From: Trema orientale
Lineage: Eukaryota; Streptophyta; Magnoliopsida; Rosales; Cannabaceae
DNA: 64,000 bases
Direction: 5' to 3'
NCBI GenBank assembly: GCA_002914845.1
Contig: JXTC01000008.1
Coordinates: 148,973 to 212,972 of the forward strand
The translations under genes and the position numbers were made by a program. Shown here one piece after another: positions 45,080-56,692 of this stretch (positions are counted from its first letter, which is position 1; every line of letters starts with the position of its first letter). A model generated the notes under the pieces. It did not search any database and was not told the DNA's origin. It saw nothing but the letters and a program-made list of their open reading frames with translations.

Positions 45080-47230
45080 AATGCCCTTATTTTTTGGCAT
45101 CTTATTTGGGTTAATTCCAACTCATGATTCATTAATTACCTCTAAATTAATTGTGATTAATTGATATTTTGGTGATTGTCTATTTTGACTGTTTTTGGAT
45201 TGATTTTCAGGACAAAAGGAAACTAGGAAGCTTCTCATTTGATTCTTTCCTTTTTAATCCTCACACATGATTCATGGTGTCCTCTAACTATTCTGATTTA
45301 ATTTTTGCTAGTTGATTGAGAAAATGCTGGAGACATTTTTGAGTAAGTGCATATTACTCATTTTCTAATTTCTTTTCCTTTTTTGGTTGCTATTGTTGCA
45401 ACAACAGTGACTATAATAGGAAAATTTTGATTTTAGCTCATTTATGGGTGTGAGATGTCTTTCCATACATACCTGATTGCTAATCAATGTGAGAATGATA
45501 CTTTTAATGATTTTAATGCAGGATAATACTACCAAAACCTGTGTTTTCTCATTTATAATTGTTTCTCTATATTGTACTCTGATGTTGCAACAGCAGAATC
45601 ACAGATTTGGTAACTAATCTTTTTGGACGTAATTGATTGAATAATTGATTATGTATGTCAAAATTGCTTCTTTTCTGCGGAATAGAAAGAAAACACGAAG
45701 TTTATATAAAGCTCATCAATTGTGAAGTTTATATGTGCCAAAACCAGAGCAATATTGTGAGTTTTATTATAAGGGTTTTCGGGTTTATGAGTTTGTGAAC
45801 CATAAGTGTTCTTAGTGTTAACTCTAGGAAAATTTTTATATTTAAGAATGTTAATAGTTCTTTGGGAGAAGAGCTAACTCTAGGAAAATTTTTATATTTG
45901 AGAATGTTAATACTTCTTTGGGAGAAGGGCTAGGTATTCTTCGGGAGAAGATAGGTTCTAAAATATATGAGGGAGTCCTATTACGTCGAACTAAAGATGC
46001 TGAAGCAGAGAAGATTGATCGGGCCTTTTATAAGTGATTATTTCACTGACAAATGAAGTATCATTCAGTTCAAATATTTGTAAGATCTCAAGCATTTTTG
46101 TTGGTTTTCTTTTAGATTGAAGTTGAGTCCAATACGAATACAACACAGTGAAAATCAGGCAGAATAGAGCTAAAACGGCGAAACAACGCACCCGGAAAAA
46201 AAAGTTGTCGTGCTGATCTTCCAAAACTGAGAGCACTGCAGCACTTGAATCGTAGCGCAGCGATGCTCTAGGCTCTTGAAGTTTGTTTTCCAAACAGCGC
46301 CGCAGGCTTGCCAGGGAGTGCCGTGGCGCTACCCCGCATCCTGAAACGCGTTCTTAGCGAGTTTTTAGGGCCAATCTCGACCCTTGATGCCATCTTATCG
46401 AATGTTTAATATTCCATCCGGCCTAAGTCATCTTGGAGCCACTTAAATACACCCCTTAGACCTCCATTTCAAGTGCGGAGAGTTGGAGAGGAAACACAAC
46501 AAAGATAGCTTAAAAATCCTAAAGAGAAAGGAGCTTGGAGCTTGGAGCAAAAATCTTGGAGAGGATGCTTGAGAGAGTGGTTTGAAGAGATTGAAGGCTT
46601 GAAGTTCTACCTCCACAAAAGAAGTTTTCTCATTCTCTTTCTCACCCTAATTTCATTTGAATTTTTGTATTGTGCTTGATTTATAAATATGTTTGAAATT
46701 ATGAAATTCTTATTAAGATTAATAATATATTCTCTTATGTTGAATTGAGTGTTATATGCTTGGGCCATGATGTAGCTTGTATTTTATTTCTATGTCTTGA
46801 TTTCCAATATGTTTCTTGATGTTATTCTTGAATTTATTTGTGTTATTCATTGCTTAATGCTTCTCAACTAATTAGCTACTAGTTGGATAATTTGGTTTCT
46901 AGAATTCGGCACTCGAGAGAGGAAATTTTATATATGACCATAGGATAGTATAATCTAGAGATTTTATAGAGTTTGTGAGAACTTATAATTCCTTTGAAGC
47001 TATGAAGAACCATTGAACATAATGAATTTCTAATTTCTAGGTTTGGAGGAATTAGTAATTAGGAATGATTTCACTTGGCACTCGAGAGAGAGTAGAAATA
47101 CCTTTAGGTTCTTGGCTAATAAACTAGGAATAATTGATTTGAGTGGTAACTCACATGCCACATAAATGGGTTCTAAAAAATTAGGATAAGAGTTGTGATC
47201 CCTAGCACTATTATTCTAGTATTGAGAGGA
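45080..47230 (+). mobile_element. LTR-like remnant, probably Tat type (fossil)
   Basis: Shares blocks with 8055-9250: GC-rich CGCAGCGATGCTCTAGGCTCTTGAAG, CGCCGCAGGCTTGCC and GTGCCGTGGCGCTACC (46255-46335), then GAATTCGGCACTCGAGAGAGG, ATTTTATAGAGTTTGTGAG and ACTTGGCACTCGAGAGAGAG (46905-47095). No domains. Internally it carries a 56-bp tandem duplication (45819-45930). Boundaries are approximate. It seems to be the longest of the family copies here. Confidence 0.4.
45819..45930. repeat. Tandem duplication of a 56-bp unit
   Basis: Unit starting TAACTCTAGGAAAATTTTTA at 45819 and 45875, ending TTTGGGAGAAGRGC, with a partial third copy (TAGGTATTCTTCGGGAGAAG) right after. Two or three differences separate the full copies. 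Confidence 0.85.
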
Positions 47231-47657
47231 CAAAAAGAGAGAACTTGAGATCAATCAACCAACTAACATGTTAAGAAGAGCTGAATAGCAAACACGGAAT
47301 AATGTAACTAAATAGGATGACTTCTTGAACTTGCATGCAAAATTAGTTTCATAAGGTTGATGGTTACAAGAAAACATTGAAAAATGGTGGTGTAAATAAT
47401 TCAATTTTTGTCTTGCAGCTGTATTTAGATCCTACTGTTTTAAAAGACTTAAATACGCTTCTAAGCATCAAGAAGCATTCAAAAATATGGGAAAATAATT
47501 TCACAAAACAAAAGTCTATTTTAAACTGCACTAGTACAAAAGAAGTGCATTTACTATTATTAGTATACACAAGCATTCGGGTATAGATATAGCTTACTAG
47601 ACCATGAGCGTTTATGTGTGTATATATGCACGGTAGGAAATTTCAAATTTCAACGTG
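47231..47657. other. Downstream flank of the RIO2 pseudogene
   Basis: A plus-strand frame of 69 codons starting at 47377 has no known domain and probably is not a gene. This stretch would correspond to the 3' untranslated region and beyond of the minus-strand RIO2 copy. Confidence 0.4.
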
Positions 47658-47841
47658 TTACCATACTGTCTCAATGTATTCCTGGTCCTCTCTACTAAAA
47701 CCACTGGCAGCAAGTTCCTTGTCTAGAAAACCAATATCTTTGGATATGGAAGAAAAGCAAAGTCTGCTGCTGCCGCTTTCATCTGTCTCAAACTCTTTGC
47801 CATGAGCGTCAACTGTGTACTCTTGAAAAGACAAATCAAAC
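47658..47841 (-). pseudogene. RIO2: RIO2 last exon, detached 3' part of the pseudogene
   Basis: Minus strand, 61 codons counting the stop, preceded by a good acceptor (TTTTTCCCCCTCAG, complement just above 47841). It encodes FDLSFQEYTV at the start, SRLCFSSISKDIGFLDKELA, then ASGFSREDQEYIETVW and a stop. These are the C-terminal blocks of plant RIO2 (RFNlSFQE, SSISKDxxxLDKELaASGFtRkdQ). The exon phase (one base completing an Arg codon) fits that protein. The reading frame of this exon is still open. The preceding exons with the HCDFNEFN and DFPQMVS active-site blocks are not found between here and 53964, so the gene cannot encode a kinase. Confidence 0.8.
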
Positions 47842-48657
47842 CTGAGGGGGAAAAAGAAAAATAGCTATAGCGTGAGAGTGAGATACAAAGAAACTCTACT
47901 CAAATAAGCTTTTGTTCTCTAAGAATTTGAGCAACTTATAACTCGAATCATAACAGAGCAGAGAGAGGGAAAACAGAAAATTAATGAGAAAGTGTATGGC
48001 AATATATATCCTCTCTAATATTGACACACAATTTATTGCGAAAAACATAACTTAACTCTCCGACCTATGTAGTACTCTTCTTACCCCTTTGCTTCACTCT
48101 CTCCAACTTGGCCAATCTCCATGTCCCCACTCTTTTTCCTTCCCTGTACTATGTCCCATCTATATAACTATATTCACTAATTTGGCCATAAGAATAAATT
48201 TGCAAATTCTGACCAACAAAAACTGCAAGCCCAAGATATGAGACCTTACCTTAATGCTAAGAAAAAATACGTGCAAGAAGAAGAAAAAAAAGGAATGAAA
48301 GGAAAAAATGGAAAACCAAATTATTCATCATCGTTTGCCAATTTTTCTAAGAATACAAAAAGAAAAATAATAAAAAGGAATAGCAATCTTTTTTTTTTTT
48401 TAATTTTTTTTTTTGGGTTTTGATCAATTGAGTGTTTGATATTGCAATTTATTTTGAATTCTTTACCACAAAAAATATCTGCTTAGCATTGAAGTGGCAA
48501 CCATAGAAGATTTTTTGGATAAGGCGCCTCAGCTGTAGAAATTTTGGTGGAGAAAAGGGTGTATTTGTATTCAGAAATTTTTTTCTTAAAAAAAAGGGTG
48601 CCTTAATATGAGGTAGGGTTGCAAATATAATGACCCTATGTGTAACATATTCTATTA
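47842..48657. other. Probable intron remainder of the RIO2 pseudogene
   Basis: Pyrimidine- and A-rich non-coding DNA between the last RIO2 exon and the copia insertion. I searched it on the minus strand for the missing RIO2 kinase blocks and saw none. A long T run lies at 48389-48415. Confidence 0.5.
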
Positions 48658-48662
48658 TCATC

Positions 48663-48990
48663 TAAAAACAGAGGCTTGTAAAAGGAATCAAACTCATTTG
48701 ATTCACTTTTCATTGATATAAAATGTTAGTACAGATATTCTATTTATAGGCTATACAAAATACAAAAATTAAGCAAAGAAATAACTACTACAGCTATCCT
48801 GATTTCCTACTGATCTCCTAATAAACAATAGTTGACTAATTTCAAATATATAGTAAAAATACAACTAAGATATCAGCTAAGATCTAAAGCAATAATACAA
48901 CAAATGTTCACAAATTAACTCCAGCCAAATATTCAACTTTATAGCAAATATTCATGAATTAACTTCAGCCAAATATTCAACTTTCCAACA
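48663..48990 (-). repeat. 3' LTR of the young copia element
   Basis: 328 bp; the minus-strand start is TGTTGGAAAGTTGAATATT and the end CTGTTTTTA, so the 3' terminus is TA rather than CA in both copies. By eye eight differences from the right LTR, seven of them transitions. Confidence 0.95.
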
Positions 48991-51900
48991 CTCCCCCTTA
49001 AACTGGTTTGAAGATATCTTCCATTCCCAGCTTGCCAATTAGATTCTCGAATTGCTTTTTGTGAAGTCCTTTCGTTAGTATGTCTGCAATCTGCTTGTCA
49101 GTTGGAATATAAGGCATACAGATAAGTCCACTGTCGAGTTTTTCTTTAATGAAGTGTTTATCTACTTCCATGTGCTTTGTCCTGTCATGAAGGACTCGAT
49201 TATGAGCAATAGAGATTGCTGCTTTATTATCACAATATAGTTTAATGGGAAAGGAACTGGAAACTTTTAAGTCCTCTAAGAGTCTCTTTATCCACAAAAC
49301 TTCACAAATTCCATGAGCAACATATCTGAATTCGGCTTAAGCACTACTTCTTGCCACCACATTTTACTTCTTACTGCGCCAAGTAACTAAGTTACCTCCA
49401 ACAAAGGTGCAATAACCAGTAGTTGATCTTCTATCAGTAATACTCCCTGCCCAATCTGCATCTGTGTATGCTTCTATTTGTAGATGACCACATTTTTCAA
49501 ATAGCAAGCCTTTTCCAAGAGTTCCTTTTAAATACCTTAGGATTCTATAAGCAGCATCAAAGTGTTCTTGTCTTGGTGAGTGCATGAATTGACTTACCAT
49601 ACTGACTGCAAAGGCTATATCTGGACGTGTATGTGACAAATAAATTAGTTTTCCAACAAGTCTTTGAAATTGTTCCCTATTAATCACTTCTTCAGGTTTG
49701 GCTGGTTGTAGCTTCAAATTAGGTTCAATAGGTGTTTCAGCCACTTTACATCCCAATAGACCTGTTTTACCAAGTAAATCAAGTACATATTTTCATTGGG
49801 AGACAAAAATACCTTTCTTAGACCTGGCAAATTCCATCCCAAGAAAATATTTTAAGTGACCCAAGTCCTTAATTTCAAAATCATTGGCAAGAACCCTTTT
49901 TAGTCTCTTTAGTTCAGCAAGATCATCACCTGTCAAAATTATGTCATCCACATAAACAATCAAAATAGCAATTTTCCCTTCTTTCGAGTGTTTATAGAAC
50001 ATGGTATGATCAGCTTGACTTTGACAGTAACCATGACCTTTTACAACTTTCCCAAAACATTCAAAGCAGGCTCGAGGAGATTGTTTAAGACCATATAGTG
50101 ATTTCCTTAGCCTACAAACTTTATTTTTTCCAAGTTTTCCTTCAAACCCTGGTGGTAAATCCATGAACACTTCCTCTTCCAAGTTTCCATTTAAAAAAGC
50201 ATTTTTAACATCTAACTAGTGTAAGGGCCAGTCAAAGTTAACAGCTAGAGAAAGTAAAATACGGATTGAGTTTATCTTGGCTACTGGAGCAAAAGTTTCT
50301 TAATAATCAATTCCATAGGTTTGAGTAAAACTTTTTGCCACAAGTCTTGCTTTATACCTTTCTACACTACCATCAGCTTTGCATTTAACTGTAAAAACAC
50401 ATTTGCATCCTACAGTCTTCTTTTCATTAGCTAAATCTGCTATCTCCCAGGTACCATTTTTTTTAAGAGTATTCATTTCATCTAAAACTGTTAACTTCTA
50501 ATTCGGATGATCTAAGGCTTCCTGAATGGTTCTAGGGAAAAACATAAGAGAAATTTTAGAGGTAAATGCCCTATAGTTACTGGACAATCTGTGGTATGAC
50601 ATAAATCTAGCAATAGGATGTTTGGTGCATGTTCGGACTCCTTTTCTAAGGGCTATCTGAACATCAAGGTCCAAATTTTCATTATTAGGAACAATGACAG
50701 AAGTAGGAACTGAAGTTGAAGGATTACCTCGAATTTCTGAAGTATCAGATCTTGGGAAAGATGATTGGACTTGTTCCAGGTTTGTAGACTGGTCTTTACT
50801 CTTATGATGAGTAACTTTCCCAGTGTAAACCCTGAGCTCAGGAATAGGATCATTTTATCCTTTTTGTAGTGTTTCTCCCCCTGTTTGTAGTACAATAGTA
50901 CTTGGCAAAGATAGATTAGTATTTCCTTCTTTTTCATTATTTAAAACACCTATTTCTAGATCAGTAACACCTATTTCTTGAGTTTTTAATATTTTCGGGA
51001 AAAAAGGATTAGGCAAAGGTACAGATGTTTCCCAAAATTGATCTTCATATTCTTTCTCCCACTGAAGATAATTTTGGCTAAAGTAAGGTTGATTTTCAAA
51101 AAATGAAACATCTATACTAACATGAATTTTCTTTGTTATAGGATTAAAACATTTATATCCCTTTTTATTTGGAGCATAGCCTATAAACACACATTTTTCT
51201 GCCCTTGGATCAAGTTTAGATCGAAGATGAACAGGTATATGAACAAACACTGTGCAGCCAAATATTTTTAATGGTAAATCTGAAAAATATTCTTGATTCA
51301 GGAAAAACTTTTTGAAAACATTTAAGTGGTGTTGTGTATTTTAAAACACGTGTAGGCATCCTATTAATCAAGTAAGATGCTGTTAAAATGGCATCTCCCT
51401 GTAAATATTTTGGAACATGCATAGAAAAAATTAATGTCGATTTTTTCTTTCGGCAATACCATTTTGCTGAGGAGTATCACGACAAGTAGATTGATGTTGA
51501 ATACCTTTTTCTGTCAGAAAATTTCCCAAATATTGGTTAAAGTATTATTTTCCATTATTCGTGCGAAATATACTAATTTTTGTTTGAAATTGGTTTTCAA
51601 TCAAACTATAAAAATCCCTGAATAATTTTTCTACTTCAGATTTTTCATTCATCAAATATACCCAACATAATCGTGTATGATCATCTATGAAAGTCACAAA
51701 CTATCTTTTTCCAGATAAAGTAGTAATTCTCGATGGACCCCAAACATCACTATGAACCAAAAAAAATAGTTTTGAAGCACGATAAGGTTTCATAGTATAG
51801 GGAACACGATGACTTTTAGATAAATGACAACTTTCACATTGAAAAGAAGAACAATCCAAATTTTTAAACAAAGCAGGAAATAAGTGTCTTAGATAAGGAA

Positions 51901-53539
51901 AACTAGGACGTCCAAATCTAAGATGGCAAAGCATTATTTGATCACGAACAGAAATAGAACTAGTACTACTATTAAAGCCTTGAGCTTGTTTATTACTAGG
52001 CAAGTTGTCATCAAAATAGTAAAGACCATCCATCATCTTAGCACTGCCAATCATCGTCCCCAAGTTCCGGTCCTGAAATTCACAATGAGTATCAAAAAAA
52101 GTGACACGACAGTTAGAATCTTTGGATAATTTACTTACTGACAAGAGATTACAGGCAAGATTAGGAACATGAAGGACTGAATCTATAGATTTATTTTTTC
52201 TGATATTTTAATTGAATCCTTTCCTGCAATAGGTGAAAATCTGCCATCAGCAATTTTAACTTTCTGGTTACCGGAACAAGGGTAATAAGAATTAAACAAA
52301 TGAGAAAGACTAGTCATGTGATCAGATGCACCTGAATCAATAATCTATGGTGCAGATTTTAAACAACAAGGAAAAGCACTAGGAGTACTACCTGTCATAC
52401 CAGATGAGGAGTTGAACTTTAGCAATTTAAGAAGATGATCCATCTGCTCTTTGCTGAAGGGATTTGTCTCGACCTTATTAGCTGAAGCAAAACTGCGATT
52501 AGTTCCAGATTTGCTACTTTTCCAATTGGCGGGTTTGCCGTGAATTTTCCAACAAGTTTCCCGAGTATGGCGTGGTTTGTTGCAGAAGTCACACCATACT
52601 CGAGGTTTTTCATCAGCCCTCCGTTGGTTGGTGAAGGTCCGGGCTTCATCAGTCCTCTGCTGGTTGGTGAAGGTTCGGGCTGCAGTTGCATTAGCATCTG
52701 AAACAACTAGAGCCGAGTTCTCCACTGATCCACCAGCCACTTTTTTTCCAAGCATGACACCCCTACGGCTTTCTCCCTCCTAACTTCAGAAAAGACTTCT
52801 CCAACTGGGGGAAGAGGCTGTCGGCCAATGATTCTTCCTCTCACCTCATCAAATTCAATATTCAGACCAGCAAGAAATTTATAGATTCGGTTGTTCTCAA
52901 CCATCTTCTTATTGTGATTACAGTCATCAATGCTTTTCCATTCATGATCATTGAGCATATCCAGATCCTGCCAGAGCCTTTTCAGGGCATTGAAATATTT
53001 GGTGATGCTATCTCCTCCCTGCCGAATCTCACCAAGGTGTAGTTGCAACTCATAAACTTGGGACTGATTGCCAAGATCAAAATACATTTGGCTGATATTA
53101 TCTCAGAGTTCCTTCGCTGTTGGATAGCACATGTAGTTGGAGCTGATATCATCGTCCATGGCATTGACTAACCATGCTATGCCCATGGAATTTTTTGCAT
53201 CCTAGGTCGCATATGATGGGTCTTCCTTCGTAGGTGCCTTCTTTTCTCTAGTCAGATACTCGATTTTTCCTCTGCCTCGAATATACATTCGAACAGATTG
53301 AGACTAGCGCAAGAAATTATCTCCATTCAGCCGGATATTTGTTATTTGGACAGACTGAGAGTCGTTATGAGTTTCATTGTTTTTTGAGATAGTAACAGGG
53401 GCAACAGGGGCAATAGGAACAGATTCAGATGATACTTCAGACATGGTGGCGAATAGGGTTTTTTCTGGGTTTGGTGTTCAGTGTTTAGGCTCCTAGGTTT
53501 TTGAATAGAGTCAGAAAAAAAATTCCTTCTCTGATACCA

Positions 53540-53867
53540 TAAAAACAGAGGCTTGTAAAAGGAATCAGACTCGTTTGATTCACTTTTCATTGATATAAAA
53601 TGTTAGTACAGATATTCTATTTATAGGCTATACAAAATACAAAAATTAAGTAAAGAAATAACTACTACAGCTATCCTGATTTCCTACTGATCTCCTAATA
53701 AACAATAGTTGACTAATTTCAAATATACAGTAAAAATACAACTAAGATATCAGCTAGGATCTAAAGCAATAATACAGCAAATATTCACAAATTAACTCCA
53801 GCCAAATATTCAACTTTATAGCAAATATTCATGAATTAACTTCAGCCAAATATTCAACTTTCGAACA
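53540..53867 (-). repeat. 5' LTR of the young copia element
   Basis: 328 bp, next to the primer-binding site on the inside and TCATC on the outside. It contains two copies of the word CAGCCAAATATTCAACTT near its plus-strand right end, as does its partner. Confidence 0.95.
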
Positions 53868-53963
53868 TCATCCTTCATTAATAACAATCAACCATCTTTT
53901 ATAGACTGACACTGTCATATAAAATTCAGCTGATGAATACTACATGAAAAGAGGAACACTTAC

Positions 53964-54680
53964 AGCAGGTAGCCCTGGACAAGAGTCATAACCACACAAT
54001 GCCTATAACAGTCCACACCACTTGGAACAGGAAAACCATGTTCTTACAAGGCCTGCTCAAGTGAATACAAGTGCCAGGTCGTACCAACATTAAAACTTCC
54101 AGATTCAAATTCCGAAAGATAGCATATTACAACCTTCATGAAAGCAAATTCTTTGAGTGCTGCAAGCTGGGAAAAAGTACAAATAGTCACGCTTAGATTT
54201 GATAGCCCTAAAAGACGCTCTGCCAAGTCGGTGCAACTTCTGCAAATTCTTTCCCACAATATGTACCAGACTCTTTTCCAACACCAATTTGACGGCCGAC
54301 AGCAACAAAGGACCCACGATTGACCAATGTCTTAATTGCAAGAAAATCATAACCGAGGTAGGTAAGGCGAAATCCATCATCTAGATATGCAACAAGAAAA
54401 ATAAGATAAATTTAAACCAACAATCAATGGCAAAGTAAGAATTTTGAAAATACAGAATGAAAGGAAATACTGACATTTTGAATAGTCATGGTGCAGCAAC
54501 TTATGCTTGAGCAAATTCTTCAGAACTTCATAAGTACCCCCATGCCTATAATATAAATTTGCCAAAATAAAACCTAACAAAGAAATGTAAGAAAAGAAGT
54601 GCACAAATTTGAGTAAGAATGAGAAAGGTATACTTGAGAGAGGCTATGCGGTGGATTAGTTCTTATGGAACTATTTCATG
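53964..54680 (-). pseudogene. RIO2: RIO2 atypical kinase pseudogene, N-terminal exons
   Basis: RIO2 is an atypical protein kinase/ATPase needed for late maturation of the 40S ribosomal subunit. Minus-strand exons with correct GT-AG borders: 54680-54634 (HEIVP, stop, ELIHRIASLK), 54545-54475 (HGGTYEVLKNLLKHKLLHHD), 54380-54134 (YDGFRLTYLGYDFLAIKTL, then NRGSFVAVGRQIGVGKES, a damaged stretch, LHRLGRASFRAIKSKRDYL, LAALKEFAFMK) and 54052-53964 (AL, stop, EHGFPVP, VDCYRHCVVMTLVQGY). This covers the winged-helix domain and the kinase N-lobe. Damage: two in-frame stops, loss after GVGKES of the segment up to the ATP-binding Lys (the AMK block), and a small deletion plus frame change after KRDYL. The kinase C-lobe is absent and the first exon (MKLDVNVLRYL) was not found. 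The copia element inserted 96 bp beyond the last exon border. Confidence 0.88.
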
Positions 54681-56017
54681 CTGAAAGAAAATAATTTAAA
54701 GGATTATCAGTAATGTAATCAGAAAAAAAAGCAATTCAAAAGCTAAAATCAAACACAAATGGATAAAAAAAGGTACAGACATTCCTCATGCCCATCTTTT
54801 AGTTATGAGTCTTGCTTTTAGTACTGTTACAAGTATAAAAACAAGATTAAAATATTTGATCTCATCGAACAAGATACAAGCATTACTTCAAAGATAAAGC
54901 AAGTACAAAGAAAAAGTATCCATTTCTTTTTCTCGGTCATGCAAATTCTTTACAGCTGCATCAATTATAAACAAATAAACCCACCAAGCACAGAAACAAA
55001 CACAACTTTACTATCAATTTCACAAACCCCATCATGGAAAATCACTTGGGATATGATGTCTAACTCTCGCTAAAATTTTTGAATTGAGCCAAAAACCAAA
55101 TGCATCAAATTCATTTTTACTAGTAGTATCTTAGTGTTGTATTTATTACTTTAGTAGTTCAACTTTATTACCATATAGATAGAGGAACAACTGCTATGGG
55201 CAGATCATCGATCAGTTTGGGCAGGTTGTAGCAATGAGATTGCACTTCAAATTTGAAGTCAAGCTTGAACAGATACAAATTTTCTTAGCTAAAGACTGCC
55301 TGAAAAAAACAGGGCCTGAGTGGTTCGCGACTGGAAAGCAGTACTTTTGAAAGGGCATACCGAAACAAAGAATGTGGAATTAGTTAGTAAAAACATGTTG
55401 GTTGAACTGTCTCTTTATTCTTTCTAAGTCAAAGAGAGTCATTGTATTATTTTCGTCCTGAAAATGTAATAAAAACAGGATATGTGTTTTGGATGAGCTT
55501 AATTTGGAAACAACTTTTGTTTGATGATAATAATTTTTCACCACAAAATGAGATAGATTCATTTTTATGTGACATTAATTGAACTACAAATTTTGATCAA
55601 TCAACACTAGGAATTAACTAATAAAACTACAGATGTTCACTGGCATAATTATACAATCGAACTACATTTAAATACATGATCAATGATTTTTGAACAATTT
55701 CAAACTTCAAACACATACAAATAATCAAAGCAAAATCGAAAAATTAATCAGCCGGCCACCACAAATGTTATCTATGGTTCTGCCCCAAGTTCCACTTGTA
55801 GAATGTCAAAGGGATAAACTTTCAGAGTGTTGTCAAAAAATAAAAAATAAAAAATAAAAAGGCGCCAATCAGCAGAAGTATCAAATTCTTTTCAGAGACG
55901 TAGTAGCTGATGTGAAGCTTGAATAAGCAAAACAAACTAAAAAGCACACAATACCAAATACAAGAAACACTAAAGTGCAAATTCAATCCATAAAGAAGTA
56001 TAAATTCTCTAATGACT
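54681..56017. other. Non-coding, probably intron or upstream DNA of the RIO2 pseudogene
   Basis: I looked here for the missing first RIO2 exon and did not find it. AT-rich, no repeat recognised. Confidence 0.4.
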
Positions 56018-56692
56018 TACGTACCAATGCAAGTAATATAATTTCATGAACTCCAATTGCCCTCGGCGGTCAAGTAGCAAAATGTTCAAAAGAACTAGCG
56101 GCGTTCTCCAATGCTTCTCAGAAAATAAAAATGGGGAGCGGAACCCATATGCTCATATCATTTTCAAAACATGTAAAGAAATTCAAACTCATAACCGAAT
56201 GTACCTACCTGACAATCAAAAAGAAGAAACTAGTCTTGTGGCAGCTTACTCCTATTACTTTTTAAAATTAAAAGGAAAAACAAATTACAGAAATTGGAGG
56301 CCAAAATTGCTTGAGACATGTATAAGACCGCCCATTTAGACAAACTTACTAGCAACTAAAACTAAACCAATAGATAAATGAATAATTTGACCAAAAGGAA
56401 GTGTAATAAAAATTAATTGTAGCTCAATCTCTATCATAATCAAAATTAACGGCTGTAAAGCAGTCCGTCCTAAACGAAACCCGAAATCATAAGACAAAAT
56501 ATTACCAAAACAGTAGAATTTAAAACCCAAGTAACAGATAAAATTTGCATAACTAAAAAGATAAATTAAAATTATTCTCCTTCCATTATTGAGAGAGAGA
56601 AAAAAAAAAAAAAAAAAAACCTTGACTTCCTTTGCTGCAGTTGAACGGCAAGTAGGCGACAGCGGACGGACGACGACGATATAGCCAGTCAT
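56018..56692 (-). pseudogene. Two exon-like pieces of an unrecognised minus-strand gene
   Basis: Piece 1: ATG at 56692 opens MTGYIVVVRPLSPTCRST then AAKEVK and meets a GT at about 56620 followed by a T-rich tract. Piece 2: around 56113-56018 a frame reads EALENAASSFEHFAT, stop, PPRAIGVHEIILLALV and is followed by a strong donor-like GTACGTAAG. The wording looks protein-like, but I do not recognise the family, and the internal stop suggests a dead gene. They could be 5' leader exons of the RIO2 locus or a separate gene remnant. Confidence 0.25.

Larger units (their letters stand above)
48663..53867 (-). mobile_element. Ty1/copia element with both LTRs and perfect target duplications (young fossil)
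   Basis: 5,205 bp on the minus strand with LTRs at 48663-48990 and 53540-53867 (328 bp each) and TCATC target copies at 48658-48662 and 53868-53872. The initiator-Met primer site (minus-strand TGGTATCAGAG) adjoins the right LTR at 53529-53539, and a polypurine tract (minus-strand AAGGGGGAG) adjoins the left LTR. Domains in minus order: gag with a CCHC knuckle (CDFCNKPRHTRETC; about 53160-52340), gag-pre-integrase and integrase (about 52150-51230), reverse transcriptase with YVDDIIL (about 50450-49790), RNase H with TDADWAG and ADILTKGL (about 49750-48998). Integrase before reverse transcriptase is the copia order. Broken, with about ten breaks. LTRs differ at about 8 of 328 sites. Confidence 0.96.

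Noticed and set aside
45991-46293. 100-codon minus-strand frame with a hydrophobic segment (FRVRCFAVLALFCLIFTVLYSYW), like a small membrane protein
   Set aside because: It lies antisense to the Tat-like repeat and its GC-rich block. No splice or homologue support; a chance frame is more likely.
47377-47586. 69-codon plus-strand frame preceded by an acceptor-like TTGTCTTGCAG
   Set aside because: No domain recognised and no partner exon; it lies downstream of the RIO2 pseudogene, where a chance frame is expected.
48238-48423. 61-codon lysine-rich plus-strand frame
   Set aside because: Composed of A-rich low-complexity sequence in a probable intron.
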